NCBI GenBank assembly: GCA_026692865.1
Contig: JAPLNI010000026.1
Coordinates: 1 to 32,388 of the forward strand
DNA: 32,388 bases
DNA from: Planctomycetota bacterium
GTDB lineage: Bacteria > Planctomycetota > Planctomycetia > Pirellulales > Pirellulaceae
Reading direction: 5' to 3'
Position 1 is the first letter of the stretch; the number at the start of each line of letters is the position of its first letter. The notes below the pieces were generated by a model. That model had not been told where the DNA came from and searched no databases. It saw only the letters and a program-made list of their open reading frames with translations. This document shows positions 1 to 6,665 of the stretch, in pieces. The translations under genes and the position numbers were made by a program.

Positions 1-130
1 TCAAAAATCTCAGCAAACATCTTCCTTGACATTTGATTGCTCCATGCCCGAAACTAACACACTTAACACCAAAGACGTTAGAATGGCGAAAACAGAAAAT
101 TCAGGCAAGGTCGATTCACCTTCAAAGGGC

Positions 131-176
131 TGGGACCATTGCCCCGAACGCGTAATAGGACGGGACATTGGTCCCA
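131..176. other. Imperfect inverted repeat downstream of fae
   Basis: Arms at 131-145 and 162-176 pair at 13 of 15 positions around a 16-base loop; the outer 8 bases (TGGGACCA) pair perfectly. It lies about 30 bases beyond the fae stop codon, so on the minus strand it could end or stabilise the fae transcript. No T-run follows the hairpin on the minus strand, so it is not a classical intrinsic terminator. It could also be a dispersed palindromic repeat. The rest of 1-204 shows no convincing gene. Confidence 0.4.
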
Positions 177-204
177 TCCTTCGGAAATTTTATCTTACTG
201 CTAT

Positions 205-702
205 CTAGAAACCCTTGAATGGGTGCGAAGCAGTATCCTTCTTCGCGACGCAATCTTCGACAGATGGCTTCTTGCCCATTGCGTTGATGATCGACTGCTT
301 TACAGCTTCGTAGTTGTAGTCGTAGATCTTCTTGTTGTCTTCGGCGGCTGGGTGGATGAACACGCCGCAGACGATACAGAGGCTCTCGGCTTGATCCTTG
401 GGGATGATGCCTTCCGCAACGGCGTCGGTCACTGCTTTGGCAACAGCGAATTGTGCTGGGCCGAACATTTGGACCGCTTGCTTCATCCCTTTGATGGTTA
501 CTTTGGTGATCGTAACAGTAGCTGGTTTGACCAATAGGTTTGGCTCGAGAACCGCTAGAAGATTTGTGTGACCTTCACTTTGAGTCGAAAGAGCGTTGGC
601 GAAAGCAGCGCCTACCGGGCCATCCTTGCTACCGATCATAAGGTCAACGTGAGCGATTTCATTGCCATCGCCGTACAAGGCTTCACCGATATAAAACGAC
701 AT
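205..702 (-). CDS. fae: Formaldehyde-activating enzyme (Fae)
   Basis: Fae catalyses condensation of formaldehyde with tetrahydromethanopterin to methylene-H4MPT, the entry step of the archaeal-type C1 oxidation pathway found in methylotrophs and planctomycetes. The 165-residue product matches the family's usual length and carries its signature stretches: YIGEALYGDGNEIAHVDL at the N-terminus with the family's conserved His, then AFANALSTQSEGHTNLLAVL, KVTIKGMKQAVQMFGPAQ, and near the end GVFIHPAAEDNKKIYDYNY. The protein is cytosolic with no signal peptide. ATG at 702 is preceded by a GGAG-type ribosome binding site about 9 bases upstream. No other H4MPT pathway gene is adjacent on the same strand, so it looks like a monocistronic, stand-alone copy. 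The family call is secure; its role in detoxification rather than growth on C1 compounds is inference. Confidence 0.96.
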   Translation of the reverse strand: MSFYIGEALYGDGNEIAHVDLMIGSKDGPVGAAFANALSTQSEGHTNLLAVLEPNLLVKPATVTITKVTIKGMKQAVQMFGPAQFAVAKAVTDAVAEGIIPKDQAESLCIVCGVFIHPAAEDNKKIYDYNYEAVKQSIINAMGKKPSVEDCVAKKDTASHPFKGF

Positions 703-1188
703 TACTAGTTCTCCGGACTACAAACGAGAGTGTTGGAAATTGCACTACTAAGCCTGGAAAAGGTAGCAAAGTAGTACAAAGTTGCAACCACATAGCCACA
801 ATCTCCAGCACCAAATATCCCCGCTAAAAGGGCCCGAGATAGGTTTTTTCGCGTATTTCAAGTGAACCCGAAAGCCGTTTGTGCCATCGGATTTCGCTTG
901 TTTTGGTGGGCAACAAGCAGAAAATTGTGGTATTCAGCTGGGTTTGAGTGTATGTTTGAGGCGTTGTCGTAATTACGCTGGTAATACGGAACGGAATTTG
1001 CCTAGGAGTATGTAAATTCTTGCGCAGCAGCTGGATTTGCAGTGAGGCAGCATTCGCATTACAACCCGAAAATTCGGCTCGAGGTCATTTGAACTCTCGC
1101 GAATCGATTGGTTGTCAGACCTGCTAGCACAGATTTAAGTCATCGATTGCAAAGTTGTTTTTCCCTTTCCAAAAATTGGTATTGGATC
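703..1188. other. Divergent intergenic region (fae / Gly-Met protein)
   Basis: These 486 bases separate two divergently transcribed genes and must hold both promoters, but no convincing -35/-10 pair stands out. Visible structures are a 7-base perfect stem with a 9-base loop at 896-918 (GCTTGTT / AACAAGC) and a perfect 10-base palindrome, CGTAATTACG, at 968-977. In-frame codons from a TTG at 1108 could extend the downstream gene, but the signal peptide argues for the ATG at 1189. I see no RNA gene here. Confidence 0.4.
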
Positions 1189-2118
1189 ATGAGTTTTTGT
1201 TGCCGAAATTGGATCAAACTTTCGCTTCTCTCAACCTTGGCGTTCTCGTTTTCGCCGGTCCTTGTAGGGGCTGCCGACGATGAAGTAACCGGGGGACCTG
1301 TCGCCAGCCAGGCTGCGGTTTCAGCAAAAGCGAAGTCCATTCCAGTCAAAAGCACAAAGCGGCTCCGTGAAGAACCGGCTGTCGAAGTCGAGTTTTTCGC
1401 GGCGTTAGATTCCGGCGACCTCGAAATCGATTTTATCCCTCGCGATGTCAAAGAAGCGACTGTCATCTTTCGCAACGTTACAGACAAGCCGATGCAAGTT
1501 AAGCTTCCTGAAACCTTTGGTGCTCTTCCAGTTTTGGCACAAGGCTTTGGTGGTGGAATGGGTGGCGGCGGAATGGGTGGTGGAGGAATGGGCGGCATGG
1601 GCGGCGGCGGAATGGGCGGTGGTGGCGGTGGTCAAGGAATGGGCGGCGGAATGGGTGGTGGAGGAATGGGCGGCATGGGTGGCGGTGGCATGGGTGGTGG
1701 CGGTGGCGGGATGTTCCGCGTAGAAGCCGACAAGCCTCGCAAGCTATCCGCTGCGACTGTTTGCCTGGAAGAAGGCAAACCAGATCCAAATCCACGTATG
1801 AAGTACAGAATTGTTCGCTTAGAAGAAGTCAATCCATCTCCGGAAGTTGCCGAAGTCTGCAAGGCTTTAGGGTATGGAAAAATTGCTCAAACAACCGCTC
1901 AAGCAGCCGCGTGGCACTTGGCCAATGGACTCTCCTGGGACAAACTGTCGACCCTTCCTCGTGTAGTTTCTAAGTACACGGGAGTCGAATACTACTTCTC
2001 TAACTACGAAATCCAAGCTGCTATTCGAGTTGTTGCTGCAGTCAAAGTTGCAACCAGCAACCTCGAAAGCGACTACGAATCGACGTCCGAAGGCGAATTG
2101 AAGTCCGACTCCCAGTAG
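1189..2118 (+). CDS. Secreted protein with Gly/Met-rich repeat insert, unknown function
   Basis: The function is not recognised. From the ATG at 1189 the protein has 309 residues. Residues 1-28 form a classic signal peptide: basic start, hydrophobic core LSLLSTLAFSFSPVLVG, then cleavage near GA-AD. Residues 65-118 look beta-rich (ATVIFRNVTDKPMQVKLP). Residues 120-177 are almost entirely Gly and Met in GGGM/GGM units, built from a duplicated 78-base DNA unit. The C-terminal 130 residues include a segment on ageing-of-sequence cues such as KPDPNPRMKYRIVRLEE and AAAWHLANGLSWDKL, which look like a folded domain into which the Gly/Met tract is a loop. An upstream TTG at 1108 is possible but would bury the signal peptide behind 27 residues. 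No clear ribosome binding site. Probably a planctomycete-restricted envelope protein; this is inference from sequence style. Confidence 0.72.
   Translation: MSFCCRNWIKLSLLSTLAFSFSPVLVGAADDEVTGGPVASQAAVSAKAKSIPVKSTKRLREEPAVEVEFFAALDSGDLEIDFIPRDVKEATVIFRNVTDKPMQVKLPETFGALPVLAQGFGGGMGGGGMGGGGMGGMGGGGMGGGGGGQGMGGGMGGGGMGGMGGGGMGGGGGGMFRVEADKPRKLSAATVCLEEGKPDPNPRMKYRIVRLEEVNPSPEVAEVCKALGYGKIAQTTAQAAAWHLANGLSWDKLSTLPRVVSKYTGVEYYFSNYEIQAAIRVVAAVKVATSNLESDYESTSEGELKSDSQ
1558..1713 (+). repeat. Tandem duplication encoding the Gly/Met tract
   Basis: A 33-base segment at 1569-1601 recurs exactly at 1647-1679, a 78-base (26-codon) offset, and the flanking GGN/ATG codons continue the similarity on both sides. 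The translated units are two copies of a Met-(Gly)2-4 series each ending in a run of six Gly. The period is a multiple of three, so expansion or contraction keeps the frame. This makes it a candidate length-variable locus among strains. Confidence 0.8.
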
Positions 2119-2220
2119 TCGTTGGGCTTTGAACACTCAAATCCCAATCCGCCAAGGGTTTGGGACTATCCTAGCAAAACCGATTCAAAAATCGCTGACT
2201 GACGCAAAGTCTTCAAGATC

Positions 2221-2239
2221 TTCTAGCGCCTCAGGCTCA
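2221..2239. repeat. Possible degenerate copy of the palindromic repeat arm
   Basis: This 19-base stretch agrees at 13 of 19 positions with 30883-30901, part of the repeat arm shared by 4503-4524 and 30880-30901. It lies in the 236-base gap between the Gly/Met protein and the hydrolase. The match is weak and could be chance. The gap also holds a short TCCCAA/TTGGGA stem after the preceding stop codon, with no T-run. Confidence 0.2.
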
Positions 2240-2366
2240 ATACTCAAGAATGAAACTTGGAGCCAATGTCTGTAAGGGACCTTGGCGATTTGGTGATAGT
2301 CGAATACGCTCGCAAAGGCTTACTTGAACAAGACCCTTTGCCTTCTTACAGAAATTGTTTTCCAGA

Positions 2367-3296
2367 GTGACTACTTGGCTTGACGAGTATCCTTTCGAAT
2401 CTCACTACATGGAGATTCCGGCAGATGAGCGAAGCGGTACCGAGCCACCGCGAGTCCATTACATCGATCAAGGTGGCCAAGGTACTTCCGCTGGCGACAA
2501 AAGTGACGCTCCTTCCCAAACGATACTCTGTGTTCATGGCAACCCGACTTGGTCGTTCTACTACCGATCAATCGCCCGTCAGTTCCAGAATAAAGTCCGA
2601 GTTATTGCGGTCGACAACATTGGATGTGGGCTGAGCGACAAGCCCGCCAATTATGATTACTGTTTAAAAAATCATACGGCCAATTTGATTTATTTAATTG
2701 ATCAACTTGACTTAAAAAACGTGCTAATGGTTGTCCACGATTGGGGTGGAGCAATTGGACTTGGTGCAGCAGTGGCTAGGCCAGAGCGAATCGCGAAGCT
2801 CCTCATTCTGAACACGGCCGCTTTTGTTCCGCCCTATATCCCACTTCGAATTGCTGCCTGTCGTATCCCGGTCATCGGTAGCCTAGCAATCCGATATGCC
2901 AATGCTTTTGCATGGACAGCCACTTGGATGGCAATCGATCGACTCAAAAAGCTACCCCAAGCCACCAAGTCAGGACTGCTGCATCCGTACGGAACGCCCG
3001 CTGACCGCATCGCCATCGATCGATTTGTACAAGATATTCCGATGCACAAAGAACATCGAACTTGGGAAGTGCTCGACCAACTGGAGCGTGACTTATCGAA
3101 GCTAGCCGGTAAACCGACTACCATGGTTTGGGGAATGAAAGACTGGTGCTTCCGACCAGAATGCCTGGAACGATTGAGCAAACATCTTCCGCAAGCAAAG
3201 ATACAAAAGCTCGAAGATGTTGGGCATTACGTCATGGAAGAAGCTCCCCAGGAAGTCGGTCTCGCCATCAAAGAACTGCTGGAAACGAAAGCTTAG
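2367..3296 (+). CDS. Alpha/beta hydrolase, haloalkane dehalogenase / OleB type
   Basis: The protein has an alpha/beta-hydrolase core with features of haloalkane dehalogenases. From GTG 2367 (309 residues): oxyanion-hole motif HGNPTWSFYYR at 57-67, GCGLSDKP near 86-93, nucleophile elbow HDWGG with Asp125, candidate acid Asp259 in WGMKDW, and catalytic His287 in VGHYVMEE. Asn59 and Trp126 match the halide-stabilising pair of dehalogenases. The overall style (HGNPTW, GCGLSDKP) fits subfamily III, which includes a Rhodopirellula enzyme and also OleB, a beta-lactone decarboxylase of olefin synthesis. No oleA, oleC or oleD lies beside it, so substrate cannot be decided. Residues 22-50 are a Ser/Gly-rich insertion in the first strands. 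A TTG at 2355 would add four residues; neither start has a clear Shine-Dalgarno. Confidence 0.85.
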   Translation: MTTWLDEYPFESHYMEIPADERSGTEPPRVHYIDQGGQGTSAGDKSDAPSQTILCVHGNPTWSFYYRSIARQFQNKVRVIAVDNIGCGLSDKPANYDYCLKNHTANLIYLIDQLDLKNVLMVVHDWGGAIGLGAAVARPERIAKLLILNTAAFVPPYIPLRIAACRIPVIGSLAIRYANAFAWTATWMAIDRLKKLPQATKSGLLHPYGTPADRIAIDRFVQDIPMHKEHRTWEVLDQLERDLSKLAGKPTTMVWGMKDWCFRPECLERLSKHLPQAKIQKLEDVGHYVMEEAPQEVGLAIKELLETKA

Positions 3297-3318
3297 TTGG
3301 ACATCGCCAGGTTTGCGC

Positions 3319-3383
3319 TGGAGTTCAGGCTTTAGCCGCTTTTTGCAAATTCAAGGTGCTCGGCGCCCAAAGGCTGTACTCCA
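3319..3383. repeat. Imperfect palindromic intergenic repeat, class A
   Basis: Arms at 3319-3338 and 3364-3383 are inverted copies matching at 16 of 20 positions, separated by 25 bases. Both outer ends share TGGAGT. The element fills the gap between the hydrolase and the CitG-like gene and contains no gene. The type resembles REP/BIME-like palindromes scattered between planctomycete genes; that resemblance is from memory and was not tested. It may act as a weak transcript-end hairpin. Confidence 0.6.
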
Positions 3384-3487
3384 TCGCGGTTGCGATCGAT
3401 TATTGTGCTCAACCTGGCACTGTCCAATTAGAATCGGTCCCGTAAAACTTCCGGAATGAGCGTGAACGCGTTAGAGAGCAATTCATC

Positions 3488-4498
3488 ATGAATATCGAAT
3501 CGCTGCTGGCACTTCCGTTAAGCTCTCTAGCATCGCTTCGACTTTCACGTGGTGACAGGCTTGGAACCATTGTCGCTGCCGCGTGTCTTCTCGAAGCATC
3601 TTCTGTCAAAGCAGGCAACGTTCATCCGCAAGCCAACTTCGACAACATGGACTACTCTCACTTTCAACTGTCTGCTGAAGTGGTCGGAAAAACAGTTGAT
3701 CAGATAATGTTTTCGCCAACACAAATTGATCCCTCGAAGAATATCACCTCGGTTGGTGATTGCATTTTGCAAATGGCAGTCGCAACTAAGCAGAGAGTAG
3801 AAGTCAACACGAACCTCGGCACACTCATTCTATTGGGGCCACTACTCGTTGCCACACAGAAGCTTGCTCCGAAAATTGTTGATGAAAAAGAACTGCAGCG
3901 ATCGGTTGCGCATGTGCTTTCGAATTTGACTACAACCGACAGCGAAGGAGTCTACCAAAGTATACAAGTCGCGAATCCTGGCGGGCTTGGAGCATCAAAT
4001 CAAATGGATGTCAATAAACAAGCCCCTACCAACATTCTAGAAGCGATGCGATTTGCTCAACACAAAGACGATGTTGCCAAGCAATGGGTGACTAACTTCG
4101 AAACAGTTTTCTCGCTAGCACGAAGGCTTCGCGAATTGGTCGACTCGCAAACATCGACGAGCCGGAACTGGCTCGAAGCGATCTCATTGATTCAAATTGA
4201 GTATCTGGCTGTGAATGTCGATAGCTTGATTGCTCGCAAGAATAGTCTCGATCTCGCCAACGAAGTACAGCGACGCGCGGACCAACTTTTATCGATTCGG
4301 TCCACGTCTTCATCTGATTATCATCAACAATGGATTGAATTCGATGCCTTTCTACGAGCCGACGGTAATCGGCGTAATCCAGGGACGACAGCCGACCTAC
4401 TGGCCGCCGCCTTGTACGTCACGATTGTGTGCGAGGCTTCCTTTGTGCAGGTTCAATCTGAGATTTCTCTCGAACGGGGCCGTGAAGTGGACCAATGA
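3488..4498 (+). CDS. CitG-family triphosphoribosyl-dephospho-CoA synthase-like protein
   Basis: The 336-residue protein has the hallmarks of the CitG/MdcB family, which makes the 2'-(5''-triphosphoribosyl)-3'-dephospho-CoA prosthetic-group precursor from ATP and dephospho-CoA. Visible motifs are LLEASSVKAGNVHPQANFDN at about 34-53 (family pattern E-x-S-x-x-K-x-G-N-V-H), LGTLILLGPLL near 109-119, and the C-terminal DGNRRNPGTTADLLAAALYV near 303-322. The KxGNVH form is the archaeal/planctomycete version rather than the citrate lyase-linked form. No citrate or malonate lyase gene is nearby. CitG-like genes recur in tetrahydromethanopterin C1 clusters, and fae is only 2.8 kb away, so a role in cofactor synthesis for C1 transfer is plausible but is inference. 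ATG start at 3488; only a weak purine-rich stretch precedes it. Confidence 0.82.
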   Translation: MNIESLLALPLSSLASLRLSRGDRLGTIVAAACLLEASSVKAGNVHPQANFDNMDYSHFQLSAEVVGKTVDQIMFSPTQIDPSKNITSVGDCILQMAVATKQRVEVNTNLGTLILLGPLLVATQKLAPKIVDEKELQRSVAHVLSNLTTTDSEGVYQSIQVANPGGLGASNQMDVNKQAPTNILEAMRFAQHKDDVAKQWVTNFETVFSLARRLRELVDSQTSTSRNWLEAISLIQIEYLAVNVDSLIARKNSLDLANEVQRRADQLLSIRSTSSSDYHQQWIEFDAFLRADGNRRNPGTTADLLAAALYVTIVCEASFVQVQSEISLERGREVDQ

Positions 4499-4502
4499 AA
4501 CC

Positions 4503-4588
4503 TGAGCCGCTGGCGTTAGCCGCGTGGTTGGACGTTCCGGCGCAAGCGGGTGAATAGTTGTTTGAACACGGCTAGCGTTTGCGGATCA
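4503..4588. repeat. Imperfect palindromic intergenic repeat, class B (copy 1)
   Basis: The left arm, 4503-4524, and the right arm, 4567-4588, are inverted copies matching at 16 of 22 positions with a 42-base centre. The element begins five bases after the CitG-like stop codon. The left arm recurs in inverted orientation at 30880-30901 with 20 of 22 identities, which shows that it is a dispersed repeat. It lies within the 196-base gap before ubiB, which otherwise holds no gene. Confidence 0.7.
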
Positions 4589-4694
4589 GGAAAAATGCCC
4601 TTTTCATCACCACAGCCATGAAGTCTATGCGACTTGTTACCGCAGCAAGTAAGATAGACAAACACCTGGTCGAAAGTCCGAGAAGTTTATAGCC

Positions 4695-6413
4695 ATGAAA
4701 ATCAGCACAATTCCGAAGCTCTATCGAAATGTCCGGCGATGGCAGGAGATTATCGTTGTGTTACGTCGGTACGGACTTGCGGATTGGCTGAGCCGGCTTC
4801 AGTTAGATTTCGTTCGCGATTGGCTTAAAGACGATTCGGGCATTCCTCTATCCAGCTATTCCCGAGAGTCGCGTGTGAGGATGGCTCTTACGGAACTTGG
4901 ACCGACATTTATCAAGCTTGGTCAAGTTCTATCATTACGACCTGACTTGGTTGGCTCGGCATTGGCTACCGAATTGCAATTGCTGCAAACCCAAGTTCCA
5001 CCCGACCCCTATAAAAGTGTTCAACTCTCGATTCAAACCGAGTTGGGGATGAAGGTCGAGGAAGCGTTCGCATCATTTGATCCCGAGCCGATGGCATCCG
5101 CATCAATCGGACAAGTCCATAAAGCGACTCTGCACGATGGGACCGAAGTGGTCGTCAAAGTGCAACACGAAAACATTCAGAGCAAAGTTCGTGAGGACAT
5201 GGAAGTCTTGGCAGGGTTGGCGGGTTTGGCCGACAGGATTCCCGAGCTTGCTGCATGGCAACCGAAGATTTTAGTCGAGCAATTATCGAAATCATTGAAA
5301 CGCGAATTGAGTTTCACTCGCGAGCTAAACAACTTGCAAGTCTTCACAACTCAGTTCGCCTCGTTCAAAGATGTCCGAATTCCAAAACCATATCCAAAGC
5401 TATCTACATCGCACGTGCTAACGATGGAATGCTTGAACGGGCAAAGCATCTCGCAGTTCATGTCTTCAACACCCGATGACCCTGCTCAACGCGAACTGGA
5501 GCTCTCACGTATTCCGCGCCGCGCGGCAGAGCTTTACCTGGAGATGATCTTCTCAGCAGGAATCTATCATGCCGATCCTCATCCTGGGAATGTGTTGATC
5601 TTGCCTGATGGCACTTTAGGGTTGTTAGATTTTGGAATGGTTGGACGGATCGATGATTCGCTTCGCGAGACGATTGAAGAGATGCTTTTAGCGGTCTCCT
5701 CGTCAGATGCGATGTTGCTTACGTCTCTCATTAAACGCGTTGGAAAGCCACCGATTCGACTGGATGATAGTGCTCTTAGCATAGACGTGGCGGATTTGAT
5801 TTCGACATACGGATCGCAGCCACTGGACAGTTTCGATGTTGCAGGGGTGTTGAATGACATGACTGATATCTTGCATCAGCACCAAATATCACTTCCACCG
5901 CAAACGGCCATGCTGATCAAGACTTTGGTGACGTTGGAAGGAACCATTCGGCAACTGAACCCTCGCTTTAGTCTTTTGGAAGTGATGCAGCCATTTTTCA
6001 AAAAGATGTGGCTCCGGAGACTTTCGCCGCGACGGCAAGTTCGACGAATGCGACGAATCTATGTGGAGTTGGAGGGGCTTCTGGAAAAAATGCCCGGGCA
6101 AGTCAGTGGCTTGATGGAACTGGTGCGGCAAGGAAAGTTGGATGTCCATCTTTCGCACCGAGGTTTGTCGCCGTCCATCAACCGACTCGTCTTGGGCTTG
6201 CTGACAAGCTCTCTCTTGATGGGTTCTTCGGTGTTGCTCGCTTTCAAGGTTCCGCCAGTGCTCTTCATCACCGGTGGTCCACTGGGCGTGAAGGACCTAT
6301 CGCTTTTCGGTCTCCTTGGCTTTTCTGCAAGTATGTTGGTAAGCTTCCGATTGTGGCTGGCGATTAATAAATCGGGACACCTAGACCCAGCCTCTGAGCA
6401 GCAGGAAGACTAA
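4695..6413 (+). CDS. ubiB: ABC1/UbiB (AarF) family atypical kinase
   Basis: This is a UbiB-type protein-kinase-like ATPase that supports quinone biosynthesis or lipid/isoprenoid handling at the membrane. All diagnostic motifs are present: KxGQ (KLGQ 74-77), the Ala-rich loop that replaces the P-loop (ASASIGQ 134-140), the nucleotide-binding lysine K155 in VVVKVQ, catalytic HADPHPGN 292-299, and metal-binding DFG 312-314. The C-terminus holds a predicted two-helix hairpin (LVLGLLTSSLLMGSSVLLAF and a second segment), as in full-length UbiB. At 572 residues it is typical for the family. ATG at 4695. It stands alone between a repeat-bearing gap and a convergent gene. A respiratory quinone role would fit the quinol-oxidising complex elsewhere in the window, but ABC1 paralogues with other roles exist, so the symbol is provisional. 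Confidence 0.9.
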   Translation: MKISTIPKLYRNVRRWQEIIVVLRRYGLADWLSRLQLDFVRDWLKDDSGIPLSSYSRESRVRMALTELGPTFIKLGQVLSLRPDLVGSALATELQLLQTQVPPDPYKSVQLSIQTELGMKVEEAFASFDPEPMASASIGQVHKATLHDGTEVVVKVQHENIQSKVREDMEVLAGLAGLADRIPELAAWQPKILVEQLSKSLKRELSFTRELNNLQVFTTQFASFKDVRIPKPYPKLSTSHVLTMECLNGQSISQFMSSTPDDPAQRELELSRIPRRAAELYLEMIFSAGIYHADPHPGNVLILPDGTLGLLDFGMVGRIDDSLRETIEEMLLAVSSSDAMLLTSLIKRVGKPPIRLDDSALSIDVADLISTYGSQPLDSFDVAGVLNDMTDILHQHQISLPPQTAMLIKTLVTLEGTIRQLNPRFSLLEVMQPFFKKMWLRRLSPRRQVRRMRRIYVELEGLLEKMPGQVSGLMELVRQGKLDVHLSHRGLSPSINRLVLGLLTSSLLMGSSVLLAFKVPPVLFITGGPLGVKDLSLFGLLGFSASMLVSFRLWLAINKSGHLDPASEQQED

Positions 6414-6665
6414 GGCGTTGCTCAACAATAAGTTACCGGATTGAACATTAACCGATGGGCGTTACCTGCGGCTTTAAAAAACTCGGGGTTGCAACAGGAT
6501 TTCATTGCGATGGTTTTGTACGAACAAGCGTTTCATTATCATATTCCAAAGTTAGGCCCGTTTCGCCCGACACGCACGCGAAGGATCGGTTGCGGACGGC
6601 ACTTGGAAAGTGCGCGCTATGAGTGCCATTTCAATGAGTCGCAACACATCACGTTCCCGTGGGTA
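6414..6665. other. Gap between convergent genes
   Basis: The 252 bases between the convergent ends of ubiB and the membrane protein gene hold no gene I can support. A perfect 6-base stem with a 3-base loop (GCACTT / AAGTGC) sits at 6599-6613, without a T-run on either side. A GGCGTTA-containing stretch near 6457 is vaguely like the class B repeat arm. Confidence 0.35.

Noticed and set aside
26-208. A 60-codon frame at the left edge
   Set aside because: No family features; it overlaps the hairpin beyond fae and could not be supported.
139-537. A 132-codon plus-strand frame opposite fae
   Set aside because: Almost entirely antisense to fae, which has full family conservation.
1558-1713. The Gly/Met repeat as a CRISPR-like or noncoding repeat
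   Set aside because: The repeat is in frame within a signal-peptide-bearing coding region, has no unique spacers and keeps codon periodicity.
6456-6475. A GGCGTTA-containing stretch as a further class B repeat copy
   Set aside because: Only a short core agrees, and no second arm is found nearby.
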